This document shows, in pieces, positions 41,601 through 50,100 of a DNA stretch of 64,000 nucleotides (the stretch's first letter is position 1; each line of letters opens with the position of its first letter). The notes below the pieces were generated by a model. It saw only the letters and a program-made list of their open reading frames with translations. It made no database searches and had not been told where the DNA came from. The stretch is taken from the NCBI GenBank assembly GCA_905221605.1, contig CAJNDS010002001.1, forward strand, positions 611,001 through 675,000. Reading direction: 5' to 3'. The DNA is from Symbiodinium natans (Eukaryota; Sar; Dinophyceae; Suessiales; Symbiodiniaceae). A program made the translations under genes and the position numbers.

Positions 41601-41694
41601 GCCCAGGGCTAAGACGCTTTGTAAGCATTGCCTCAAGGATGGCTGGGTGGTGAATGCTGAGTTCCTTGGTGAGGAACGGGCCGCTGGAACGTAA
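35494..41694 (+). CDS. Retrotransposon pol polyprotein with methyltransferase-like and oxygenase-like domains
   Basis: 2066 codons; the nominal start is GTG, so translation must come from upstream by frameshift or in an intact relative. Domains by residue: aspartic protease 15-110 (D17 in LDSGASH); cytosine-C5-methyltransferase-like 205-440 (VVHLFSG 214-220, GGPPC 267-271 with C271, ME 346-347, DQG...KPTTF about 406-419); integrase with HHCC zinc site (H511, H516, C523, C526) and core D550, D700, E736, i.e. D,D35E; 2OG-Fe(II)-oxygenase-like 1030-1200 (H1099, D1101, H1167, R1176); coiled coil about 1290-1390; RVT_2 reverse transcriptase 1390-1640 (D1457, YVDD 1567-1570); RNase H 1745-1880 (D1756, E1796, D1834). 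C-terminal extension: hydrophobic segments 1915-1928 and 1976-1991, then a Cys/His cluster (C2022, H2024, C2029, C2043, H2045, C2046). The catalytic residues of all retroelement enzymes are present. Confidence 0.92.
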   Translation: MARVSDTNECSGMGMLDSGASHPLRSLRPGEQLPQQKVLVSLAVGSREMCITPGGTLVTPEMVDPLVPIGKASALVGLRVQWRGGKCTASHPVLGELRVRDLNGCPCLEKEVALQIIDEMDWCSPKQALKVARMVQGCPNTDNEVAVKASLQSAARTASANEEEFVQACWRFLRWYYGDIPENMLMELLPRGDIAALPFNRHKRRRLARAKRVVVHLFSGKQKWHFPSRDVEVLELDLKKGGDLHNSSVWKYLLHLAAEGKVVAVVGGPPCRTVSRLRGEDGGPPVLRRRCGPERLGLKSLPWPHQELAQKDGVLLLKMLFLYDVAVHSRCGTAEVINGSSVFFGMESPGDPELIGKDFSQNGKTVLSAEDLVDGSQEGLSSPTFWSWPEVKSFCERYGMYAAHFDQGALGHALVKPTTFLVSDMELWESLEQVRVVVPWSATFASTLEERIGQSSIWARWAFGLVKRIRHRLAQWLHESDAEREATVLKKGEREGTLRRLTAEERAFRDHCLRGHIPFRRDCQICVSAAGKERRHLRRKHGDAYTLSLDLAGPYKCSKDAHQQKPRHAVIGVYQFPMLDPNVGRPPEKEEDADEVEDQVADEGAGVGEWLGDAVANFEEEDSAPVEPAPVLEAEVLKIQASEKSWKELRDHLTQPVRMINFVMVEPIVDTQQTTVLSAVQRMMVRLQRHGYPVLRIHSDRAGEFVNARFRSFCETRLIYRTTGDPGVPQTNGRAEACVGLFKRGVRSLLKEARLGPAYWALAARHWSMLRWQKAERELGLKPKALLPFGAQIQVKRRPWELLGPDGTKKGRQWVDRTQPALLLGPCDDLPGGYWVEAQGTAKDPDELVLFPCTTIFSNIKEPPALELEGVVEEQEPSPPEHRLKGKKPALRFADEEGPPLPPPRDPPAHHRLKAKSPASSLRGHVGSLRLLRKRGESPPLEIFEDDMQGLGELEENADVEDNVPGDEYWPTCCSPHENAYLVCKSETAEDGTQLEKEEQKAKSMYERSMYDYVDCEELLEGIVYPKRVNRRGGINNWCTSTRALVLGHYTHGGVCGITKETHRRPWLCRYLTSFVRHHNPEAKFSALQISCNAPVSLHRDSHNEKHCCNYVCGFGDYKDGQLWVEDEKVLEEGAEVVEQSYGKKVLPGKLVDIHWNFMSFFPRKLHGPMPWKGNRVSLTGYTPVFMERLSYKDRCYLLQCKFPLPEPQAEEGEKRKWLKMTLKETSLDDLAEEVDYAVFEAHQWALEEHLSIRRLIAEQECCILDEFHGSANESNEEKGSETREWLVKAKRAEEQLSKFLVKAAQVQQMVQENTALEAAEEVEFLQTKTIPTQEAMQELEKWRESLSDEVASLVKELEVVEPATQEKLDKLAEEPNAPVIEYVPSLVVFTRKQGTGRRRARICACGNFISSTAATEYEGPRSLSRHSLYAPGLDSTTFRCQVRHAAYMVWIIAGLDISKAFLTAPMNRAQREGRLVVVQPPRAAVKLGLCTKEERWIVRKALYGLAASPAAWVEWRDQRLQGMSWVSKDGRAMSFQRSNADPSLFLIMAQEKPEGASKLVGTMGLYVDDFLMAGTMTVLREALEQIRKEWKTSEPEFCGPGCGDGFLKFLGVQIWYRNGSFFLNQEDFVRDLLNRRGYQIDETGKGSNLPMVKETPGEEEEVDIPSLRAAQGAVGEFLWVAIKTRPDLAFCTSQLSLWTSRRPRFVVKKAEEVFRYLAATPTLGLTFGAIATCEKERNEVLRYGRGVKVVESYADASFAAGENEKSHSGAVVVWGDCPVMWATQRQSTVALSTAEAELHASIEGATMIQSCTPIIAALVGTGEESLQKVLYTDPVSTCSIIQYPAGSWRTRHLRIRAAGVRSLVDRGYMVIAHLRGEYMIADLLTKLMSGQVYAKQKALWGLQLLVQGTDLKRASLAMAVMMVAASLQGMATGGEEVSAAGFFCSEEGVCQVANTSTVMVLAQGIEMVINNSDLVAYLVAAIIIWELTWCLFRRLYKWLWIKKVVVIPASATLYTTVGGNCMHASSDCDVLRYSQPRAKTLCKHCLKDGWVVNAEFLGEERAAGT
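36106..36813 (+). other. C5-methyltransferase-like domain inside pol
   Basis: Residues about 205-440 of the pol frame, between protease and integrase, where Copia elements normally have nothing. VVHLFSGKQ resembles motif I (DLFSG.GG), the DVEVLELDLKKGGDL stretch resembles motifs II-III, VVAVVGGPPCRTVSR resembles motif IV with the catalytic Cys (C271), and FFGMESPGDP resembles motif VI with the catalytic Glu (E347, normally ENV). A classical motif VIII/target-recognition region is not obvious. Role inferred: DNA methylation or a derived, perhaps non-catalytic, SAM-binding domain. Confidence 0.6.
38581..39093 (+). other. 2-oxoglutarate/Fe(II) oxygenase-like domain inside pol
   Basis: Residues about 1030-1200, between integrase and reverse transcriptase. 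SLHRDSHNE gives the HxD iron pair (H1099, D1101), GFGDYKDGQLWVED fits the strand after it, and FFPRKLHGPMPWKGNRVSL gives the distal His (H1167) and, nine residues on, the Arg (R1176, in RVS) that binds 2-oxoglutarate. The order and spacing match the double-stranded beta-helix family. The H.D..N pattern resembles TET/JBP DNA oxygenases more than prolyl hydroxylases, but subfamily assignment needs a profile search. Confidence 0.62.
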
Positions 41695-41867
41695 ACTTTT
41701 TTCAAGTTCGAGGTGAAGAAATCCTCAATGGTAAGGGATTCGGCCAATGAGCTGAAGGGTCGTCCTGGAAGACGTAAAACCATAATGTGCATTTCAAGCA
41801 GCTGGCTGCTGCCTAAACGGTGGTTTTTGGCCCAGGATCTGCACCTCCAACGTGCCCTAGGAAATCC

Positions 41868-41881
41868 TAGGACAGGGGGAG
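41868..41881 (+). other. Polypurine tract
   Basis: AGGACAGGGGGAG ends immediately before the 3' LTR, the expected primer for plus-strand DNA synthesis. Confidence 0.8.
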
Positions 41882-42102
41882 TGCGGAGCTGCTGCTGGTA
41901 TTGTAGAAAAGAGTTAGTGTTGGGAGTTGGAAGGGTTAATGAACCCGGAAAACATGTTTGGCTCAAGACTGGGCCATGTGCCTGGTAGTAAAAGGTGAGT
42001 GCCCTGCGGTTTGGGTTTGTTGTGTGGTTGATCCAGGGAAATCAAGGGTTTCTGTTGGGGTTGACTGTTTGGTTTCTCGTCCCCCTTCGGTTTCCACCCG
42101 TA
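41882..42102 (+). repeat. 3' LTR
   Basis: Identical to the 5' LTR except A at 42096. Followed at once by CCCTAAACCC. Confidence 0.93.
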
Positions 42103-43022
42103 CCCTAAACCCTAAACCCTAAACCCTAAACCTAGACTCTGGATCCCATGCGCGGCGCAAACGCGCTCGTGGCCCTGCGGGTACCTTGGGGACGCAGAAT
42201 TTTGGTAGGGTTCAGGGCTTAGGGCTTAGGGCTTTGGGGTTTAGGGTTTAGGGCTTTGGGGTTTAGGGTTTAGGGTCTGGGGTTTGGGGTTTAGGGTCCT
42301 TAACTGCAGTTCATTCCTGTTTTTTGTCGGGGGGGGGGGGGGGGGGTTGCCGTTTAGGCCTTACGGTTTTGGGGTTTGGGTGTGGCTGTGAAGGGGGGTG
42401 TGGGAGCTTCATGGTTGGTATGGGATTGTCGTCAAGGGTATGAGATCCCAGCTTTTTGGTTCATTTAACCGTAAAATGGACACCTCAGGCTTTAAAGGCT
42501 CTAAAGAGGGAGGGGGGGGGGGGGCTCTTGCTAAACTAAGTATATCTATGAGGGACCGATTTTGGGTTTTAGGGTCTAGGGTTTAGGGTAGCCGCGGGTA
42601 GCCTAACTTCTACTCATTCGAACCCATCACCCTGGTCTTTGGGAGGCCTCACAAAGATTCGTCAATATGATGCATCATCACAGAATATGTGGGTACAAGC
42701 GATCACTCCCTATACGAGTACAAGCATGGCAAGGGCCTACCCTGCAATCACTACATCCAGAACCCTAAACCCTAATCAATCTACTTATAGCCAGGGGGTC
42801 CATCCTCGTACTATAGGTTCTTAGCCTTTGAAATGATTCCAGGGAAAGAAAATATGCTCTTGAGGGGGGGGGGTCTCCTTCCAGTACAGACATGAACCCT
42901 AAACCAAAAATCAAAAAGAAGTACACCCTAACCCCAAACCCCAAACCCTTAAGCCAAAACCCCAATCCCCAAACCCTAAAACTTCAACATCCCACAAGGA
43001 GCCTTAAACTCAACACCTTGCA

Positions 43023-43115
43023 AACCCTAAACCCTAAACCCTAAACCCTAAACCCTAAACCCTAAACCCTAAACCCTAAACCCTAAACCCTAAACCCTAA
43101 ACCCTAAACCCTAAA
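43023..43115 (+). repeat. (CCCTAAA)n array
   Basis: Thirteen near-perfect units. Confidence 0.95.
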
Positions 43116-43195
43116 CCGAGCTCAGTCTTTCCACCTCAGAGGCCCGAAGCATGGTCTCGCTTTTTGCTGCTCATAAAGCATGCTTTCTAGGCTGC

Positions 43196-43300
43196 CCAGT
43201 AACCTAGGCTTAAAAGGGTGCCCCTTTTTTGCTTAAAGGGGTTTATAAGGGAACCTAAACCCCCCAAAAAAAGGGAATAAGGGTACTACAGGGCATGCTT
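43196..43300. mobile_element. MITE-like element, family G
   Basis: GCCCAGTAACCTAGGCTTAA at the left and GGGTACTACAGGGC at the right, with the AAAGGGTGCCCC...AAAAAAAGGGAATAAGGG interior shared with other copies. Confidence 0.65.
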
Positions 43301-44005
43301 TTCAAGGCCCGGCTCCTAAAAAAAACAAGCTACACACCCGGGTTTAGGGCTTGGGGTGCAGGGCTTAGGGTGAAGCAAAAGATAGCCAGAATGCCCTGAT
43401 GTCCGAATTTCCCTAAACCTAAACCTAAAACCCCCATGCCCTTCAACCTTGCAACATCACCCCTACCACCCCCACCCCCCCCCCCACCCCCTAGACCCTC
43501 TTTCCTACTTACCTAGGGGACTCAGGGTTTAGAATATTTAGAATATCGGGGGTTTCGGGTTTAGGGCGTCAAACGCCAGAGCGCCTCATTCCAAACGACC
43601 TGGAATATACTCGAGGAGTAAGGGTTTTGCCAAAATAGGGTTACCTTTTGTGGGGTTCGTAGAGTTAGGATTACCGTGCTTTGCGGTATAAAGGGCGGCA
43701 GCCTATTCGGGAACATGCACATACAGTTTGAGGAACTATTCAATCTTCCTTCGCCACATAGCCAATCTTCCTGAAAGGGTGTTGGGTAGTGGGCTCTCTA
43801 GAGGATTGTGGGTGCGCTAAGGTTTAGGCTTTAGGGCTTGCGGGCGCGAAGAAGTGGAACCCACTACAATCCTAAGCCACCTAACTAAACCCCACCCTAG
43901 CCCGAACTCTCAAACCCTAATCCCGAAAACACTCAACCCTAAAAGGGGCTTAGAAGGGAACGTAAACCCCCGAGAAGAAGGGAAAAGGGCACTACGGGGG
44001 AAACC

Positions 44006-44108
44006 CTAAACCCTAAACCCCTTGTCCCCTTGCTTCTGCTCCGGGCATTTCGTGGTCTCGGCGCCCACACATTGGAAGCAGGTGAATAGGTGATACGGGT
44101 CATACTTC
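44006..44108 (-). CDS. FAD oxidoreductase last exon (KYDPYHLF)
   Basis: Encodes KYDPYHLFTCFQCVG, then ETTKCPEQKQGDKG and FRV-stop. KYDP..LF is the family terminus. The last three codons and the TAG stop are read from a TTTAGGG array. It is separated from the previous exon by a 2.36-kb intron containing the minisatellite. Confidence 0.85.
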
Positions 44109-47100
44109 CTTAGCTGCTCTTGGCGTCCCCCTTTTGGGTTTAGGGTTTAGGGTTCAGCATCTCAAGTTCGAGCATTTACTAGGCCAGCAGTGTGTGTAGG
44201 CAACGGAAAAAAACCCACCCACCCAGAGAATCCCAAAACATTAAGAAAATAAAAAGTTTACATTTCTCATCAGCAAGCCCTGTCCTCCAACCTCCCTCTG
44301 TCATGGAGCATCCTACCCACGAACCATTTCATCGGCCCCCATAGAGGGGCGGGACTTGAAATCCTGAAGCCGGTGAAGGCTCGGTTTTGGTCAAAAATCC
44401 AGAAAACGAGAGACCACCCAGAGCCGTCGATTTCAGTACTAAAAAATCGCATTTTTACTTGGGACCCGGGCCGATCCTGGGGTCCCCCTCATTTTGGGTG
44501 TTTTTGGAGGCAAACTTTCCCTCTCAAGGGGGGGTCGGAGTTTGAGGCAAGGGGGGGTCTCAGAAGACTATTTTGCCTTTAAAATTGAAAAATACGACCC
44601 CCCCTTGACCAAAATTAGGCTGTGAAAAGGTCGCGGGGGCGGCCCTTCATCAGAATTGAGGGTTAAAAACCCTGAAAGACCCTGAAAAACATTGAAAAAC
44701 CATAAAAAACACTGAAAAACTCTGAAAAACCTTGAAAAACCTTGAAAAAGCCAAGGCCCGCACGCGCGCGGGGGCCAGGACAAAGGCCAGACCCTTGAGT
44801 GCCCAACAGGGCCGGTCGATCTGGAAGGGCCAAGGCCAAGGCCTCCCGCGCGCGGGCCAGGACAAGGCCAGACACCCTTGACTGCCCACCAACAGGGCCG
44901 GTCGACCTGGAAGGGCCAAAACCAAGGCCAAGGCCGCCCGCGCGCGGGCCAGGACAAGGCCAGACCCTTGAGTGCCCAACAGGGCCGGTCGATCTGGAAG
45001 GGCCAAAACCAAGGCCGCCCGCGCGCGGGCCAGGACAAGGCCAGACCCTTGAGTGCCCAACAGGGCCGGTCGATCTGGAATGGCCAAGGCCAAGGCCAAG
45101 GCCGCCCGCGCGCGGGCCAGGACAAGGCCAGACCCTTGAGCGCCCAACAGGGCCGGTCGATCTGGAAGGGCCAAAAGGCCAAGGCCGCCCGCGCGCGGGC
45201 CAGGACAAGGCCAGACCCCCTTGAGTGCCCAACAGGGCCGGTCGATCTGGAAGGGCCCAAACCAAGGCCAAGGCCGCCCGCGCGCGGGCCAGGACAAGGC
45301 CAGACCCTTGAGTGCCCAACAGGGCCGGTCGATCTGGAAGGGCCAAAACCAAGGCCCCGCCCGCGCGCGGGCCAGGACAAGGCCAGACCCCCTTAGTGCC
45401 CAACAGGGCCGGTCGATCTGGAAGGGCCAAAACCAAGGCCAAGGCCGCTCGCGCGCGGGCCAGGACAAGGCCAGACCCTTGAGTGCCCAACAGGGCCGGT
45501 CGATCTGGAAGGCCAAGGCCGCCCACGCGCGGGCCAGGACAAGGCCAGACCCCCTTGAGTGCCCAACAGGGCCACTCGATTTTCTGACTATAGGGTTTAA
45601 ATATATATAGGTAAGAGAGGTTTAGGGTTTAGGGTTTAGGGTTTAGGGTTTAGGGTTTAGGGATGTTCCCCTTATACTAGGAGTCCTTCATAGGGATTCT
45701 AGTACCCCCTATTAGAATCCCTATGAAGGACAGTTAGTATAAGGGGAACATCCCAATTTGGAGCCCTTAAGGAAATATGCGGGATTGCCAAAAATGAATA
45801 TCAGGGATTCCAATTTCAAAAGGCTCCGCAATATTCTATTCGCTGATTTTCTTTTGGTTGGGACACCGGGGGTGGGGTGAAGACCGGACGGAGGGGAGGG
45901 GAGGGGAGGAGAGGGGAGGGGAGGGGAGGTTGATTGGGGATGTATATATCTATAGAGAGCGGTTTTTCGGGGCGGAGGGGGTTCATGTAACGGCGGGGTT
46001 GGAGGACCGAAAGACAGAGGACCAGAAGACCCTAAACCCTAAACCCAAAACCCTAAACCCTTAAGACCCAGAAGACGGACAGCCGGAAGAGCAGGAGCAG
46101 GGGAATGGACCAGGAGACAGGAGAAGCAGGGAACCGGAAGAGGGGAGGAAGAAACAAAAGCATCCAAACAACACGATTTTGCTTCGAACATTCCCACCCT
46201 CTTTGGGTAGAGATACTCTGGCGTTGGGCACTCCAGGGATACTCTGGGGTTGGGCACTCCAGGGGGCACTCTGGGACACTCTGAAATTGGGCACTCCACC
46301 AACACTCTGACTCCGGGGACACCAAGGGGTTGGGCACCCTGGGGTTGGGCGAGAAGCAGACCGGGCGAGGAGAAGAGTCGAGTTTAAAATCTAACAGCCC
46401 CACACCGAGGGTGGGGAAAACTATACTGACAAGCCATAAATGGGGGCTTGGGTGAGTTTACCGTCCAGCTTCTTCTTCACGGGAAGGAGCTGTGGATAGT
46501 TCGCTCCCCAGTACCTTACCGACTGAGTTCTGCAAGGAGGAAAAGGCCAGCCCTTAAGTGCTACAGAGGGTTTAGGGTTTAGGGTTTAGGGTTTAGGGTT
46601 TAGGGTTTAGGGTTTAGGGTTTAGGGTTTAGGGTTTAGGGTTTAGGGATAAACTACCCCCCCCCCCACCCCCGCCCAAAAAAAAAGAAGTCAAAGGCTAT
46701 GTGCGCAGCACTTGCTGGAGGTACCTGTCTTGCCAGTTCTCCTCAGAATAGTCGCCCTCGTTCAGGTACCCGCCCATGCCCCCCAACACCTCATCAACGG
46801 CTTGCTTCGCAGCTCTGAAGGTTTTCCAGATGTGAATGTCGATCTGCTCCCCAGGCTCCACGATTTTGGGTCTTTTGAAGCCGGTAAGCCAGTCAAACTT
46901 CAGTGTGGCGATCGCCTCGTGGCTGGTCTTAGGAGGGTAGTTACAAGTTAAAACTTTTTAGCTGCCTTACGAAGAAACCCCAATAAACCCAAAAAGCCTT
47001 AGGATCTAAAGTTACAGGAAAGCACCACAAAGGCCTTGTGCACGTGCGGGTGCACGGAGGTTGCGTTGACGTGGTTGATGGCCGCCTTCGAGCCTCCGAG

Positions 47101-50100
47101 GACGTAGTTCAGCGAAAAGACCACCCCGTTCCTTGACCGGCTGAGCTGTCGAGGAAACAAGAGGTCCAGGGTTTGGGGATTAGGGCTTAGGACCTTGAGG
47201 TTTTCAGGAGAGTTTAGGCAACAACAAAGTTTTAAGTGTTCCCAGCCAATAACTTAGTTGTCCAGGAACCTGGGGGAATTAAAGGTTAACCCGTGGGATT
47301 TTGATAGCAATTCGAATACCCCCCCCCCCCCCCCCAAAAAAAAAAAAAAGAAGAGTTAAAGGCTACCTACTCTAAACCCAAAACCCTAGACCCTAAACCC
47401 TAAACCTTGAAGCCCTAAAACCTAAAACCTAAACCCTATACCACAACAAAGTTTTAAGTCTTCCAAGCCGATAAGGTTCCAATCTGGGGAGTAGCCCTAA
47501 ACCCTAAACCCAATCTCGGGAAGGTAGCCCTAAACCCGAATCCCTAAACCCTAAACCCTTTGAACCCAAAACTCTACTACTAAGACAAGGTTCCAATCTG
47601 GGGACGGTGCAACGGCCGCTGCGGCCTTGGCCGCCTGGACCAAGGCGCGGATGAGCCGCGCCGGTTCAAATTTCAAGTGGTGCCTTGGGGGTTTCGGGTT
47701 TGGGTTTAGGGTTTAGGGTTTAGGGCTTAGGGCTTAGGGTTTAGGGTTTGGCGTTTCGGGTTTGGGGTTTGGGGTTTGGGGTTTAGGTTTTGGGTGCAGC
47801 GCGTGAATGCTTGAAAGGACCATGGATCAGGGTGTACAGACTTTCATATACTAGACCCATCAGTCACCTTGGGAAGAAGAAGGGTGCCCTTGTTGGTTAG
47901 AAGGGGTTGTGAGGGAACCTAACTAAACTGACCTAAACCCTAACAAAAAGGGAATAAAGGCCCACTCCGGGTCTTATAGCATAAGGATGCCGGTGGCATT
48001 TATAAGGGTGTCCGTGCGTGGTCGAGGTGCGGAAGCACGTAACGGGTCATTGACGCAACGTGGTAGGACGATGCCATCTTTCTCATCCATTCAGGCTCCA
48101 CACCCGGTGCTCCGTTCGGACTTCCCTCGTACGAGCTGAGGTCGTTGAAAACAGCGTCCTCTGTGCAATTCAGCCCCTTGAAAAAATCGAAGCCTGCAAT
48201 GATCTTCTGGCAGTCCTTCGGGAACAATTGAAAGCTCGTGATCCCAGATGCCAAGAAACCAGGATTTGAGTAAGGAACGCTACGACCCCCCCCCCCCCCA
48301 AAAAAAAAAAAAAAAAAAATGATGTTGCACCCCCAACCCCAAATCCCAAACCCTCGCCGGTTTATTGGGTTTATGGGGTTTATTGGGGTTACAGGGTTTA
48401 TAGAGCTCATGAGGATTGTGGGGCATGTGGGCTTTATAGGTTCTCCGACCGTCCTCCGTGGGAAGGTTCACGTAGGTCAGAAGCACAAAAATGCCCCGCG
48501 TGCCACCCGGAAACGTGAGGATCCCGCCCCAGTGGTGGGTCAGGTCGAGATCCAACACCGCCTCATGGCCGGGCACAGGGTGCCTAAACCCTAAACCCTA
48601 AACCCTAAAGCCCACACCCAAGGTTAGGCAGTTCAAGGGCCCTTACCACTCTACTTGCAACTCGAAATCCTTTCGCGCAGCAATCTCCTGGGTACAGATG
48701 TGACCGAGGAACCGCAGACCTTACTGCAAACCACATATTAGGCGGGTTATTTGGGATACTACACTGACTATACCCCACCAAAAGAAGGCCCAAAGAAGCA
48801 CTATCCGTGTGGGCCTCTCTCTGGGAACGGGTAGCTAGTGTGGATGGTATGGGATCTCACAGCCCGGAACCAACAACCTGAGGCGTACGGCCGTGCCTTG
48901 TACCATGAGAAGAAGCTTTGCAAGCTCATGTGCATGTCGCCAGGCACGTCGCCCAGAACTTTGCCGGACACCTCTGGAGCAATGCGGGTTCCCCTAAACC
49001 CGAAACCCGACGCTCGAAATAGCGACCGAAAGGAAGCCTTTTAAATAACCTAAGCGAGGTTGCCCTGGCTAAAACCTGGTTTACCTGACCCCAAACCCTA
49101 CCTACAAACCCTATTCCCGATAAACCCTACAAAGCCGAGATTTAAAAAAAAAAAAAAACACCTGCAAACCCCATACACCCCATAAACCCTAACTAACCCA
49201 TTAAACCCTGAACCCCTCTTGTTCAGTTCGCTTTGCCTTTAGGAAACCCTAAGCCTTGAACCCAAAACCCTAAACCCTAAACCCTAAACCCCAAACCCCA
49301 AACCCTAAACCCTAAACCCCAAACCCTAACCCTAAACCCTAAACCCTAAACCGGGCAGGCCTTGGGCAGGTCAAAGGTGCGGTAGGTGAACTTCCTGGCT
49401 TTAGGGTTTAGGGTTCAGGGTTTAGGGTTTAGGTGAGGGTGTACTGTAAACTCCAGAAAGTTGGAACATGGTTTAAGGATGATGAGAGCTGGGACTCCTT
49501 CTAGTACTCCTTTTGGTGGTATGGGGGTAAAGATGTGCCAACGCTTTGGAGTTTACTGCAGGGTGTAGGGTTTTAGGCTTTCTGGTTCAGGCTTTCGGTT
49601 TTTAGGAGCGGGTTTCGGGTGTGGGGCTCTAACCCTAAACCCGAAACCCTAAACCCTAAACCCTGGGGATATGTGTGGGCGTAAATGAAGCTGCATATGT
49701 TCTGAGTAGGATGACTCACTGCCCCTGGTAGCTTAAAACCCTAGCCCTGAGGCCTTTTGGTCCATGTATCTCATTGTTATACACGTGGGCCCCAAAATCC
49801 CTAAATAGGAGGTACTTTAAGGCCCAAGTATTCCTTATTTTGGTACATGGACCCTTGGGGTGAACCCTAGGGGCCCCGAGACTTTCCAGCAGCCCAGCTT
49901 CGTCACGAGGCCGAATCCGGGACCCCCGCCACGCAGGGCCTCTTGGAGGGTTTAGGATTTAGGGTTTATAGGTTTACTGGGCTGCACTCAGAAGGGTAGC
50001 TATAAATTAAATTTTTAGCTGCCATATTCAGAAACCCAATAAACCCCAAAAGGCTAAGGATCTAAAGTTACAGTAAAGCACCACAAAGTTGTAGGTCTGT

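Larger units (their letters stand above)
32198..42102 (+). mobile_element. Complete Copia-type LTR retrotransposon
   Basis: About 9.9 kb, plus strand. Two 221-bp LTRs (32198-32418 and 41882-42102) differ at a single base (C at 32412, A at 42096). CCCTA flanks both sides (32193-32197, 42103-42107), a possible 5-bp target duplication, although the target array would provide it anyway. A primer-binding site follows the 5' LTR and a purine tract precedes the 3' LTR. Order of domains: gag with CCCH and CCHC zinc fingers, protease, methyltransferase-like domain, integrase, 2OG-oxygenase-like domain, reverse transcriptase, RNase H. Integrase before reverse transcriptase defines Copia/Ty1. Near-identical LTRs mean a recent insertion, yet gag-pro is split by three frame changes. 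Confidence 0.95.
42103..44005. repeat. Array-rich intergenic stretch
   Basis: Telomere-type arrays (notably 43023-43115), a 20-base G-run at about 42328, a MITE of family G at 43196-43300 and unremarkable sequence. No gene recognised. The next gene on the minus strand ends at 44006. Confidence 0.6.

Noticed and set aside
44568-45610. Six overlapping ORFs of 129-288 codons on both strands
   Set aside because: They come from a stop-poor minisatellite lying in an intron of the oxidoreductase.
46712-46951. Plus-strand 79-codon ORF
   Set aside because: The minus strand of the same segment encodes the clearly conserved oxidoreductase C-terminal motif.
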